DNA from: Ichthyophis bannanicus
Lineage: Eukaryota; Chordata; Amphibia; Gymnophiona; Ichthyophiidae
Direction: 5' to 3'
DNA: 64,000 bases
NCBI GenBank assembly: GCA_033557465.1
Contig: CM066037.1
Coordinates: 512,856,686 to 512,920,685 of the forward strand
Positions 22,013-32,504 of this stretch are shown piece by piece; within the stretch, counting starts at the first letter, position 1; each line of letters begins with the position of its first letter. A program made the translations under genes and the position numbers. The notes below the pieces were generated by a model that was not told the origin of the DNA, made no database searches, and saw only the letters and a program-made list of their open reading frames with translations.

Positions 22013-22232
22013 CGGAGTGGAGGAGTAGCCTAGTAGTTAGAACACTGGCTTGGTAACCAAACAACCAGGGTTCAATTCCCACTAGCACTCCTTGTGGCCT
22101 TGGGCAAGTCACATAACCCTCCATTGCCTCGGAAGAAAGGCCTGGCAATCTACTTCCGGTGACACTGCCAAAAAAACCCAGGGGCTTCTGGGTCACCAGG
22201 AGTCAGGACTGACCCGAAGGCACACATTGCAT
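22013..22232 (+). repeat. tRNA-headed SINE with an RTE-type tail
   Basis: The head carries a pol III A-box-like tagcctagtagttaga (22026-22041) and a B box ggttcaattcc (22069-22079). The tail, about 22140-22225, contains gcctggcaatctacttccgg and gggtcaccaggagtcaggac followed by ggcacaca. This matches the 3' end of the RTE copy at 27890-27930 (gggtcgccatgagtcgactc, then ggcactta). It is thus a tRNA-derived SINE that would borrow the RTE machinery, similar in plan to squamate SINEs with Bov-B tails. It ends near a run of T at 22231. Confidence 0.8.
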
Positions 22233-23532
22233 TTTTTTTTTTGCTGTTGCTCCACAGAGAGCCAGTGCTTACTTAAGCATAGTTTCTTACCCACCTCACT
22301 GCAGGGGGCTTCCTGAGCCAAAGAAGACTCCAATGCTCCTCCCCAACTCCTGGGAGGGGGCTTGGTGGTCTCAGTTTACAGCTGTGGCTTAGCAAACCAA
22401 CAACAAAAAATCCACAAAGAGCACAAGAAAAGAGCTCAGTGATTCCTTCAAAAGACACCTGCATGGGCAAACCTTTAGGGCCCCTTCTACTAACATGCGT
22501 TAAACAGTTAATGCTGAGGGTTAACATGTCCTGTGCTAATTCCTGCATTAACTGCCACATGCAGAATGGATGGGACTGAGCTTACACATGTAGTATGGTT
22601 CTGTTAATGCAACAGATAATGTGGAGCAGGTAATGCCGCCTCAGGTGGCGTAAGGTGCAACAGCATGATCCACAACGCAGCTCTTAAATGGCCTCTTAAA
22701 GATCTTGAAAAACCAGACGTGCCGACACAAAAACTCCTCTGTGCCCATGAGGTAATTTACAAGAATCACTGTATGCTAAGACTGTACATCCCTAGAGTTG
22801 AAGGAGGGTAGGACTCATAGTAGCTCTGTATGTGTAATCAATCTCTATCATGGGCCTTTCTGACTGCATCATCTGATCCAAATATGTAAAAAATGTGGAA
22901 ATATGGGAGTAAACATCCAGAATCTGTCTCCATCATCAAACTTGGACAGGCATTCCGATGACTAGAAGGAATGAGTGAGAATCCACAAGCATATACAGGG
23001 AAGGATGTAAAAGAATTTGCAAAACAAGACTCTTCAAAGAATGAGATCAACAAAGAAAAACAAGTGGCAACTGCACAAATACAGTGGGAAATAGTGTTAC
23101 TCCAGAAGCCCTTTGTCAATCAAGTGGTAAAGAAGAAAATCACCAGAACAGCATTTATTATAGAGGTGTCTGTTCCAAGTGGCTACTCTGTGAACTGGGT
23201 TGAGAGGGAGAAAGTATTCAAGTACCAAGAAAAGCAGTTGGAGACCAAAAAATAGCAAAAGGATATGGAGCTATATCCCATCATGTTGGTTTTTGTTCTG
23301 TTTTCTCCCAAAACTTTAAATCTGACCTTTAGTGCTGTCATTGTCATATATTTAAAATTTTACAAGCTGCTGTCACATTGTTGTGGTTTGCAGTTAATTT
23401 CAGGATCTCTATTTGAGTAACCACACTACTGTTTTATCTCTTCTTTCATCTCCAAATAATCTGGGACCCACTAGAGAGCTCGGACATATGGCTGGATAAT
23501 TTTGCTGTGTCCTTTATTTGTATGCATGATTA
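22233..23532. other. Mostly non-coding stretch
   Basis: No clear gene apart from the weak remnant at 22951-23255. A segment at about 22480-22560 (gggccccttctactaacatg and following) resembles one arm of a fold-back DNA element, but I do not find the opposite arm. The rest is unclassified. Confidence 0.45.
22951..23255 (+). pseudogene. Unclassified small frame, possible retroelement remnant
   Basis: A 94-codon frame (22971-23255) encodes a lysine-rich peptide. Its second half (RTAFIIEVSVPSGYSVNWVE followed by REKVFKYQEK) resembles a segment common near the C-terminus of some vertebrate non-LTR polyproteins, of the type L-I-D-(V/I)-A-(V/I)-P ... E-K-x-x-K-Y. The reading frame ends in TAG soon after. 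I cannot name the family and the match rests on memory of a loose pattern. It may equally be chance. Confidence 0.25.
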
Positions 23533-23661
23533 TGGGGCTTGTTTACAAAGCCATGGTAGCGGTTTGTGATCGTTATCAGAGCCGTGGCCCCATTGAAATC
23601 AATGGGGCCGCGGCTCTGATAACGATCGCGAACTGCTACCGCGGCTTTGTAAACAAGCCCC
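23533..23661. mobile_element. Near-perfect 129-bp palindromic fold-back element
   Basis: Two arms of about 60 bp are inverted complements. The left one starts ggggcttgtttacaaagcc and the right one ends ggctttgtaaacaagcccc. The centre is ccattgaaatcaatgg, so there is practically no loop. The arms are GC-rich and contain several CpG sites, mostly intact in the right arm and partly lost in the left (ccatgg against ccgcgg). tat flanks both ends and may be a 3-bp target duplication. There is no coding capacity. It resembles a hairpin MITE, but I cannot assign a superfamily. Confidence 0.82.
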
Positions 23662-25456
23662 TATGTATTCCTTTCTGGTACTGTGCTCCAAAGTTATTCC
23701 TATGTGCAACATTTTAGTAAAAGTACTTACATTGCTGCTGCTAATAACCTAAATTTTGTAGCCAAATATTTCTTGCAAAGTGTGCATGCTCTGACCTTGT
23801 ATGACTGGCCCTTAGAGGACAGAGTTAAAGGGAAGAGAAGGTGAAAGAAGCCTCCTTGAAGGTGGGGAGGGGAGAGAATTTAGAGACTCTGCAAGAAGAG
23901 GTGGGGATAAGAGGAAAGAAAACCATGAAAAAAAGGATGACATGGAGAAAGTAAGGAAACATTATTGAAATGAAAATAGTCAATATTAGTTCTTCTATAA
24001 AATGCCCAATTTATTAATTTGTGTTCCTAAATATACACACAAAATGCAAGGGGGGATGCATAATCCCTCAGATTAATTTATTGTTTCTTAATCCTTTGGC
24101 AGTGGCAATTGCGATTCCTCACTATAATATAATTAATCTATTTTGAATTAATACCTACAGCAGGATCACCATAAGTAATTCTTTCCATGGGGTTAATTAC
24201 CATCCTAACAAAAAAAAAAAAAAAATCCTGCCACGATCCCCATCCCATATCTCAAATGTCCTGCAGCAGAGGAACATTGGGAAAGCATCAGATACAGTGT
24301 TTACTGAATTGTATACAATTATATTAATGCTTTGAAATATATAATATATATTCTCCCCCACCCTACCCTTCTCTGGCAGTTTCACCATGATGACATACAA
24401 TTATTTTACTTGTGTATATACAGTTAACCAGAGCGGTGAAAGAATTAAGCTTTGTTCAATAGCTCGTGAATGAATCATGATGCTGGAATTTTGATTCCAG
24501 CGTAGAGTTTTTAAGTGCAGTAGTTAGGTGACTTAACAATTGTGCAGTAAAGAATGGCATTTTATTTACCCTATATGGTTTAGAAACAGAAATAAGTCTG
24601 TCAGAAAGTGACTATAGACAAAACCGATGGGTCTCAGCCCAATCTGCAGGACAAACCCATCCAGTTAGACTTTCAGGATATGCATATGAACATGCAAATT
24701 GAACTCGTGCGTATTCACTGTAGCTATCCTGAAAATCTGACTGGATTGAGAGCCATGGTCTAAAATACTGTATATCAGAACTCCCTAAAGAAATTCTGTA
24801 TAGCCTATACCTATTCTCTTGTTCATTCTACAATCATCAGATAGTTGTGCAAATAAAACTGTTAAGAATGAGGTAAACTTCCCAATTAATTTTATAATAA
24901 AGGATTTGCATTCACTTCATTTTATAGATTCTGTCTCCGGGTGCTTTGGCCAACAACTGTAGCAATGTGGAGTTGCTGTAGAATATTATAAGTAAATTGT
25001 AGTTCTGCTAAGAGGAGCTGACTAGCTCAGTGTAGTGCTAGTGTGTATGTATAATGGGGTCAGTAGCCTTTATTTTATACTGGATTAGTATTGTAAATGT
25101 TAACAAAGATATTGTGTGTCTATTTTACGCTTGTTATGTCTGTTTGGTTACCTGCATGTAAGGTATATATATCTTTACCCTATTGTGAATTCACTGGCAT
25201 GAAGCATTGTTTAGACTTTCCAAGTCCCCTGAAGCACCTGTTTGATGTGGTGAGTAAATATAACTAAATACTTTATTGCTCAGATTTGTATCGTGATAGA
25301 GTCCAAAATGTAATAAAGCAATTTTGATTTTGTTTCTTCCAGTGCACAGATCTAGGCAGCTAACTAATTTATGCCATAATAGATTCTAGTAATGTACAGA
25401 GCTTGTTTTAGCCTCTGCTTGATAAAAGAGAAGCTTATGAGATTGTACTGAATGTC
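23662..25456. other. AT-rich non-coding stretch with one MITE remnant
   Basis: No gene is visible in this 1.8 kb. It holds a short fold-back remnant at 24627-24762 and an A-run near 24210. The remainder is unclassified AT-rich sequence. Confidence 0.55.
24627..24762. mobile_element. Palindromic MITE remnant (hAT-like ends)
   Basis: The left arm is gggtctcagcccaatctgca followed by ggac and agttagactttcaggata. The right arm, in reverse complement, reads ccatggctctcaatccagtc followed by agattttcaggatagct. The outer sequence resembles the ggttctcaac ends of hAT-type MITEs. The same central block (tttcaggata ... gaatat) occurs at 45486-45627. Arm lengths differ because about 20 bp are missing on the right. 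Confidence 0.65.
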
Positions 25457-25745
25457 TGTGTTGTTTATTTATATTCTCTTATATACCGCGCTATTCTGCA
25501 TCAGTGCGGTTTACATTGAACAAACTGAAATTACATTGAACAGGGCATTATAACTTGGAGATAACTATTTTACAGGGAACATGGGCTATGGAGGGTTAAG
25601 TGGCTTGCCCAAGACCACAAGGAGCACCTGTGGGACTAGAAACCCCAGTCCTTCCGGCCCAAGGTTGCTGTCCTCTACTGGGATTTGAACCCCTGACCTT
25701 CCGGCCTGAAGTGCCTTGCCCCAACCACTAGGCCACTCCTCCACT
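25457..25745 (-). repeat. tRNA-headed SINE with an L2-type tail, full length
   Basis: On the minus strand the head begins gtggaggagtggcctagtgg (A-box-like tggcctagtgg, 25727-25737). The B box ggttcaaatcc lies at about 25680-25690. A central segment with gggttcaaatcccagtagag and ccacttaaccctcc follows. The tail, 25510-25457, is gtaaaccgcactgatgcaga, then tagcgcggtatataagagaa and a short AAATA repeat. The tail is the same as that of the L2 LINEs at 5.2 kb and 54.7 kb. It contains no tRNA-like acceptor structure beyond the head, so it is not a tRNA gene. Confidence 0.85.
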
Positions 25746-26225
25746 TCCAAACATGCAGTCTGAAAGCATTTACTTTAATGAGGTTTGAGGGTTAATTGCT
25801 TTTCATCCTCCAAAACTTCTAATTGGAGTATTTTATATCAACTGATTCTTTTCTAGAGGCCTTAAGTTTGCAAAAGGCACAAGGGTCCCTGTAAGAAAAC
25901 TAAGAGAGGCTCATGGTTCTTCCTTTTCTTTTACCTTGGTAAGGCCTGAGGACAGAAAGTGGCCAGAGGTTTTGCCCAAGAAGTATATGTTAAGTCTACA
26001 GTGTGTACTGTTTTACAGAGATTACATTTTATTTAAGTCTTGGTAGCCAGCTTTTTTTTCTTTGGTATGCATACCAAGTCCCTTAGAACTGAAAGTTTCT
26101 AAATGCAAAAATGCCTTTTTTTTCAGCACTTTTCTGAAGAAAGACAAAAACTACTGCTGAAGTTGTATCCCTCTGTCTCTGTAAGTATGGAGACATGGTG
26201 TGTAAAGTGCGCAAGCTTCAAGTGT
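25746..26225. other. Non-coding gap
   Basis: AT-rich sequence with T-runs near 26050 and 26115. I see no gene or element. Confidence 0.55.
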
Positions 26226-26370
26226 CACGCATACTGCACATTAAGAACATAAGATGTGCCATACTGGGTCAGACCAAGGTCCATCAAGCCCAGTATTCTG
26301 TTTCCAACAGCAGCCAATCCAGGTCACAAGTACCTAGCAGGTTCCAAAAAGAGACAGGTTCCACAATGCT

Positions 26371-26535
26371 TGTATTTATTTATTTAACAACTTTTATATA
26401 CGGCGCTATTTGTTATCAGTGCGGTTTACATATAACAAAAGTTGCACAGTCAGAAGACTGTTCTGTGCTTACATTGTAACAGGAGATTAAACTTGGAGCA
26501 ACAGGGAAACTATATACAGCAGTGGATTTCATGGG
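26371..26535 (-). repeat. SINE fragment with an L2-type tail, inside CR1-A
   Basis: The minus strand reads taaaccgcactgataacaaa, then tagcgccgtatataaaagtt and an AAATA tail. Uninterrupted CR1-A copies lack this segment: they continue directly from caatgcttgtat to gggtcaagcattgat. About 15 bp of CR1 sequence were lost at the site. The tRNA-like head is absent. Confidence 0.72.
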
Positions 26536-26612
26536 TCTTCTTTAATAATGGTTTATGGACCTTTCCTCAAAGAACTTATCCAAACCTTTTTTAAACGCTG
26601 CTACACTAACAG

Positions 26613-27929
26613 CAATACTAAAGAAAGATGATCCAACTGACTGTGGAAATTATCGCACAATCGCTCTGATCCCACTTGCCAGCAAGATTCTACTGAAGAT
26701 TATTCAAAAGAGACTACAACCATACCTGGAACAAGAACTACCTGACGTGCAAGCAGGGTTCAGGAAAGGGCGAGGAACGAGAGACATCATTGTGGATGTG
26801 AAATGGATCCTTGAAAAGACTAAAGAATACCAAAAGGATATCTATTTGTGCTTTATCGACTATAGCAAGGCTTTTGACTGTGTAAACCATGAGAAACTCT
26901 GGGCCACATTAAGAAGCATGGGTATACCAGAACACCTGATCGTTCTCTTGCGAAATCTGTACATTGATCAAGAAGCAACAGTTCAAACGGAACAAGGAGA
27001 AACAGAATGGTTTAAAATAAGCAAAGGTGTAAGACAAGGCTGCCTACTTTCCCCCTACCTGTTTAATTTATATGCAGAACAAATCATCAGAGAAGCAGGA
27101 TTGTATGAAGATAACAGAGGTGTGAAGATTGGTGGGGGACTCATCAACAACCTTCGCTATGCTGATGATGATACATTACTGGCTGAAAGTGAAGATGATC
27201 TGAAACGTGCTTCTCACAATCAAAGAACATAGTCTCAAAATGGGCCTGCACCTTAATGTAAAGAAGACAAAGATCATGACAAATGGCATACTCAACAGGT
27301 TCATCGTTGAAGGAGAAGAAATTGAAATTGTGAACAACTTTAACCTACTTGGATCAACTATCAATAAAGAAGCAACAAGCAGTCAAGAAATCAGACGACG
27401 CATTGCTCTTGGCAGAATGGCTATGAAAGACCTAGATAAGATTCTCAAGAGCAGAGATGTCTCTCTCCATACAAAGATTCAACTTGTTCAAGCCATGGTA
27501 TTTTCAATAACATCATATGGATGTGAAAGCTGGACAGTGAAAAAGACAGACAGGAAGAAAATTGATGCCTTTGAATTATGGTGCTGGCGGCGAATACTGT
27601 GTATACCATGGACTGCCCGAAGAACAAACCAGTCGGTACTAGAGGAGATCAAACCTAAGCTTTCTTTAGAAGCTCAGATGACAAGACTTCGACTTTCATA
27701 CTTTGGACACATCATGCGAAGAGAGAGATCATTAGAGAAAGACATCATGCTTGGCAAGGTAGAAGGTCAACGCAAAAGAGGAAGGCCAGCAATGAGATGG
27801 ATCGATACAATAACAGCAGCTATGGGTACCAGTCTGTCAACAATGAGTCGCCTGACTGAAGACCGAACACAATTTAGGATAGCTATCCAGAGGGTCGCCA
27901 TGAGTCGACTCCGACTCGACGGCACTTAA
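26613..27929 (+). pseudogene. RTE reverse transcriptase and C-terminal domain
   Basis: The first frame (to 27232) contains KDDPTDCGNYRTIALIPLAS, QAGFRKGRGTRDIIVDVKWI, CFIDYSKAFDCVNHEKLW, GVRQGCLLSPYLFNLYAEQI and the catalytic NNLRYADDDTLLAE. A single-base frame break near 27205 moves to the second frame (27207-27929) with GLHLNVKKTKIM, YGCESWTVKKTD, FELWCWRRIL, LSYFGHIMRRERSLEKDIML and GQRKRGRPAMRWID. This arrangement is characteristic of Bov-B/RTE proteins. The start of the frame before 26613 is host CR1 sequence. The endonuclease is missing, so the copy cannot move on its own; apart from the one shift it is otherwise open. Confidence 0.92.
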
Positions 27930-27940
27930 CAACAACAACA
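26613..27940 (+). mobile_element. RTE-clade (Bov-B-like) LINE, 5'-truncated, with target duplication
   Basis: The element is bounded by a perfect 10-bp duplication, acactaacag, at 26603-26612 and 27941-27950. The duplicated bases belong to the host CR1 copy (taactgttagtgtagc in that strand). It is 5'-truncated before RT motif 1. After its stop codon at 27927-27929 it has almost no 3' UTR and ends in (AAC)n, as RTE elements typically end in short simple repeats. It is about 1.33 kb. Confidence 0.93.
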
Positions 27941-28599
27941 ACACTAACAGCTTTAACTACATCCTCCAATAATGAATTTCAGAGTTTTATTATGCGTTGA
28001 GTGAAAAATATTTTCTCTTATTAGTCTTAAATAGGTTACACTATAGCTTCATTGCATGTCCCCTAGTCTTTCCACTTTTTGATGGTGTAAGCAATGGATC
28101 TACATTTACCAGTTCCATTCCATTAATTAATTTATAGACCTCTATCATGTCTCTCTCCAGCCGTCTCTTTTCCAGGTTGAAGCACCCTAATCTTTTAAGC
28201 CTCGTCTCATAAGGGTATCCTTCCATCCCCTTTACCATTTTGGTGGCTCATTTCTGTACCTTTTCTAATTCTGCTATATCCTTTTTAGGATATGGTGACC
28301 ACAAATGCACACAATATTCAAGGTGCAGTCGCATCATGGAATGATATAGAAACATTTTAATATCCTTTGACTTATTCTCCATTCTTTTCCTTATGATTCT
28401 TAGCATTCTATTTGCCTTTTTGGCCACTGCTGCACACTGGGCAGAGGGTTTCAACGTGTTCTCCACAATAATGCCTAAATATTTTTCCTGGGTGGTGATT
28501 CCTAATGTGGAACCTTGTATCGTGTAACCATAGTTTGGGCTGTTCTTTCCTAGGTGCATATCTTTGCACTTGTCCACATTAAATTTCATCTGCCACTAT

Positions 28600-28970
28600 G
28601 GAGTTGAATACCCTCAGCAGAGGGCAGTGGCCTAAGCGTATGGCTGCTACAGTGCCTCCACACAAAGAGCAGCAACCTGGCAGGCACACACTGGGGGGGG
28701 GGGTGGGGGGGGGGGGGGCTAGGACTGAACTAGGTCCTTGGTGGTTCGGATCCCACCACTGGCTGTATTACCTACATCTTACTGGTTACTCCCCCCTTCT
28801 CTGCAGTTCAGCCACTGTCTTCTCACATTCTTTTGCCACCTTGAGACTGTCAGATGCTGCCACCCCAATGTCTCTCTCCTGTTCTGTGCACATAGCTTCT
28901 TCCCTCTTACTGCATACAGCTCCTTTAGGTTTCTGCACCCCAAATGTATCACTCTGCACTGTTCTCTTAG
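28600..28970 (-). mobile_element. CR1-B fragment beside a G-run
   Basis: The minus strand between about 28960 and 28780 encodes a decayed CR1-B segment (CRVIHLGCRNLKELYAVRGK, then a frame with DSLKVAKECEKTVAELQRRG) corresponding to the region after the RT core. A G-rich run (interrupted by one T) lies at 28693-28718. The piece is cut by the 3' end of the larger CR1-B copy at 28971. Confidence 0.65.
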
Positions 28971-29037
28971 AAACATAGATACATGATGACAGAAAAAGAC
29001 CACATGGCCTATCTAGTCTGTCCTTCCATATCAACAA

Positions 29038-31884
29038 CTACAACAGTCCACTTTTTACCTTTAGAGATCCTCTGTGTTGGTCCCATGCTTTTTTGAATTC
29101 AGTTACTGTCCTCATCTCTACCACCTCCACTGGGAGACTATTCCATGGATCCACTACTCTTTCCGTAAAGAAATATTTCCGCATATCACTCCTGAATCTA
29201 TCCCCCATCACCCTCATCCCATGTCCCCTCGTAGCAGAACTTGCTTTCAATTGAAAGAGGCTCTCTCCCTGAACATTTATGCCACGGATGTATTTAAACA
29301 TCTCAATCATATCACCTCTATCCCGCCTTTCCTCTAAGGTGTACATATTAAGATCCTTAAGTCTGTCCTCGTATGCTTTATAATGAAGCCCACTAATAAT
29401 TTTAGTAGCCACCCTCTGCACCGACTCCATCCTGTTCACATCCTTTTGAAGGTGTGGTCTCCAGAATTGCACACTATACTCCAAATGAGGTCGCACCAAA
29501 GACTTACACAGAGGCATTATCACCTCCTTTTTTCTGCTAGCCATTCCTCTCCGTATGCACCCAAGCATCCTTCTAGCTTTTGCCGTCGCCTTTTCTACCT
29601 GTTTAGCTACTTTAAGATAATCATACACAACCACACCAAGTCCCGCTCTTCTTTAGTGGACAAAAGTACTTCACCTCCTATACTGTATTGCTCCCTTGGA
29701 TTGCTGCAGCCCAAATGCATGACCTTACATTTTTTAACATTAAATCCCAGCTGCCAAATTCTAGACCGTTCTTCAAGCTTAGCTAGATCCCTCCTCATGT
29801 TATCTACACCTTCCTGGGTGTCTACTCTATTGCAGATTTTGGTATCATCTGCAAAGAGGCAAACCTTACCCGACAGCCCTTCCGCTATATCACTAACAAA
29901 GATGTTAAAAAGAATCGGACCAAGGACAGATCCCTGGGGCGCACCACTGGTAACATCCTTCTCCTCAGAGTGAGCTCCATTTACTTGTACTCTTTGTCGC
30001 CTCCCACCCAACCAATTTCTAACCCAAGCAGTAACTTTAGGGTCCATCCCTAGGGTGCTCAGTTTGTTTATAAGTTGCCTGTGAGGAACAGTGTCAAAGG
30101 CTTTACTGAAATCTAAATACACCACATCTAGAGCTCTCCCTCGGTCCAACTCCCTGGTCACCCAGTCAAAGAAATCAATCAGATTTGTCTGACAAGACCT
30201 GCCTCTGGTGAATCCATGCTGCCTCGGATCCTGTAATCCGCTGGACTCCAGAAATTTCACTATTTTCTCTTTCAGCAGCGTTTCCAATAATTTACTCACC
30301 ACCGAAGTTAAACTAACTGGCCTGTAGTTTTCAACCACATCCTTACTTCCGCTTTTGTGTAAAGGCACCACATGAGCCTCTCTCCAGTCCTTTGGCACCA
30401 CTCCCGACTCCAACGAGGCATTGAAAAGGTCAGTCAGTGGAGTTGCTAGAGCGTCCCCAAGTTCCCTCAGTATTCTAGGGTGTATCCCATCCGGTCCCAT
30501 CGCTTTGTCTACTTTCAGTTGAGCTAGTTTCTCACGAACACAGTCTTCTGAAAATTGTTCAAGATTTCCCTTGCTTCTGTTCCTATTTCTGGGTGTTTTC
30601 TGAGGTCCTGCTCCTGGTTCTTCATCTGTGAACACAGAACAAAAATATTTGTTAAGCAATTCCGCTTTATCCTTATCAGCTTCTACATATTCCCCCCCTG
30701 CACCCTTGAGTCTGACAATACCACTTTTGCCCTTCCTCTTCTCACTAATATATCTGAAAAATGTCTTATCCCCCCATTTTATTGCATTGGCTATTTCCTC
30801 CTCCTTTTGAATCTTTGCCTTCTTGACTACTTTGCTAGCTTCTCTAAGTTTTTCCAAATACAGATGCCTGTCTTCCTCTCTCTGTGATCTCTTGTATTTC
30901 ATGAAGGCCTCCCTCTTTTTCTTCACTTTTTCAGCTACTTCCTTCGAAAACCATAGCTGTCTCCTTTTTCTTTTGCCTTTATTTACCATTTTAACAAAAA
31001 GGTTGGTTGCCCTTAAAATATCCCCTTTCAGTTTTGCCCACTGCTTTTCTACATCCCCCAGCTGTTCCCATCCCACTAACGACTCCCTGAGGTATTGGCC
31101 CATCTTCGCAAAGTTAGTCTTCCTAAAGTCTAAGATCCTCACCTTGGAATGGATTCTAACAGCCCTAGTCGTAATACTGAGCCACACCATCTGGTGATCA
31201 CTGGATGCAAAATGATCTCCCACTACAACATCAGAAACACTTTCACCATTGGTAAGCACCAAGTCCAGTATGGTCCCTTCACGTGTGGGGTCTGTTACCA
31301 ATTACCTGAATAGTTCTCCCTGTAGAGAATCCAGGATCTCCTTACTTCTAGATGATACTGCAGCAGGAATGTGCCAATCAACATCTGGCATATTGAAATC
31401 TCCTATCAGTAGCACTTCCCCTTTCCTAGCAATGCTGTGTATGTCTTCAATTAACTCTGTCCACCTCTTCCTCTTGTGAGGGAGGTCTGTATATCACACC
31501 AATGCAAATAGATTTCTCTTTCCCTCTTTCTAGTTTAACCCACAATGCCTCCTCTCTCCCTTTTAAGCTCTGTAATTCCAAAGCTTTAATAGTAGTTTTT
31601 ACATATAGTGCCACTCCTCCTCCCCTTCTTCCTACCCTGTCCTTTCTGAATAAAGTATAGCCAGGTATAGTTACATCCCAGTCATGGTTTTCTGTGAACC
31701 ATGTTTCTGTAACTGCCACTAAATCCAAGTCAGCCACTCCCACCAAAGCTTCAACATCAGGGATCTTATTTCCCATGCTACAGGCATTTATACACACTGC
31801 TTTCCATATGTTACCCCTGTTATCCATTTCCATAAAGGTATTTAATGTATCACCTACCTGGGGGCTTTCTTCACCTATCCCCAA
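29038..31884 (-). pseudogene. CR1-B ORF2: endonuclease-reverse transcriptase
   Basis: The endonuclease opens with CINACSMGNKIPDVEALV and has LDLVAVTETWFTENHDWDVT and GVIYRPPSQEEE (31884-31447). A frame break in the LINDIH-like region is followed by a 564-codon frame (31301-29607). This holds SSDHQMVWLSI, the lysine-rich linker, VDKAMGPDGIHPRILRELGD, NYRPVSLTSVVSKLLETLL, HGFTRGRSCQTNLIDFFDWV, VVYLDFSKAFDTVPHRQLIN, SGAPQGSVLGPILFNIFVSD and the intact catalytic CLFADDTKICN. The C-terminal domain (29634-29038) includes LVRPHLEYSVQFWRPHLQKD and RYFFTERVV-like residues. With only two visible frame disruptions this is a young copy, but not a functional one. Confidence 0.92.
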
Positions 31885-31889
31885 CGAAT

Positions 31890-32504
31890 CTAGTTTAAAG
31901 CCCTCTTCAGTAGATTAGCCAGTCTACTACCGAAGATGCGTTGACCTTTCTTGGACAGATGGATGCCATCTCTGCTCTGCAACCCTTGGAACAGCATCCC
32001 ATGGTCTTGGAAACCAAAACGCTCTCGATGACACCATCCACGCAGCCATGCATTCATCTCCAGGATGCGAGCCTCTCTACCTTGGCCTTTACCCTCAACA
32101 GGGAGGATTGAAGAGAACACCACCTGTGCACCTAACTGCTTCACCCTCTGTCCCAGAGCCACGAAATCACTTTTGATACGTTCCGAGGTATACTTGGCAG
32201 TATCATTTGTTTCAACATGGATTAGCAACATTGGGTAATAGTCAGTGGGCTTGATGAGTCTCGGCAAACTCTCCATAACATCTTGGATTTTGGCTCCAGG
32301 CAGACAGCATACCTCTCTGGACATCAAGTCTGGTTGGCAGATGGATGCCTCAGTACCCCTCAGAAGAGAGTCTCCGACCACCACTACCCTTCGTTTCCTT
32401 CTGGTCACTGATTCTGCAACTTTGGGGTACTTGAACTCTGGTTCTTCCCTTTCCAGGGATGCTTTCACCACCTCCACTTCCAGGGCTGCATAATGGTTCT
32501 TCAA
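31890..32504 (-). CDS. CR1-B ORF1: GDSL/SGNH-hydrolase-like protein
   Basis: An open frame of 204 codons encodes the esterase-like domain known from CR1 ORF1 proteins. The family blocks are visible: RVVVVGDSLLRGTEAS with the GDSL serine, CCLPGAKIQDV, LIHVETNDTAKY with the TND asparagine, and SRDGIHLSKKGQRIFGSRLA with the D-x-x-H pair. All putative catalytic residues of an SGNH hydrolase are therefore present. The first Met is only the first in the open frame; upstream codons may belong to the protein too. The stop is 6 bp before the first Met of the ORF2 frame. It presumably acts with element RNA, and its substrate is unknown. Confidence 0.85.
   Translation of the reverse strand: MKNHYAALEVEVVKASLEREEPEFKYPKVAESVTRRKRRVVVVGDSLLRGTEASICQPDLMSREVCCLPGAKIQDVMESLPRLIKPTDYYPMLLIHVETNDTAKYTSERIKSDFVALGQRVKQLGAQVVFSSILPVEGKGQGREARILEMNAWLRGWCHRERFGFQDHGMLFQGLQSRDGIHLSKKGQRIFGSRLANLLKRALN

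Larger units (their letters stand above)
26226..28597 (-). mobile_element. CR1-A LINE interrupted by a SINE tail and an RTE element
   Basis: The 3' end of this CR1-A copy is at about 26238 (reverse complement of ttaagaacataagatgtgcc) and its 5' truncation is at about 28597. CR1 sequence is present at 26238-26371, about 26535-26612 and 27941-28597. Minus-strand frames at 28041-28238 and 28248-28589 encode the C-terminal domain and the KFNVDKCKDMHLGKNSPNYG segment of the RT. Two later insertions lie inside it: a SINE/L2-type tail at about 26371-26535 and an RTE element at 26613-27940. Confidence 0.88.

Noticed and set aside
22013..22090. tRNA gene
   Set aside because: A and B boxes are present, but there is no proper acceptor or anticodon stem and the sequence runs on into an RTE-type tail; it is a SINE head.
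25670..25745. tRNA gene on the minus strand
   Set aside because: Same reason: the head of a SINE with an L2-type tail.
32245..32493. Plus-strand frame opposite the CR1-B ORF1
   Set aside because: Shadow of the GDSL-esterase frame.
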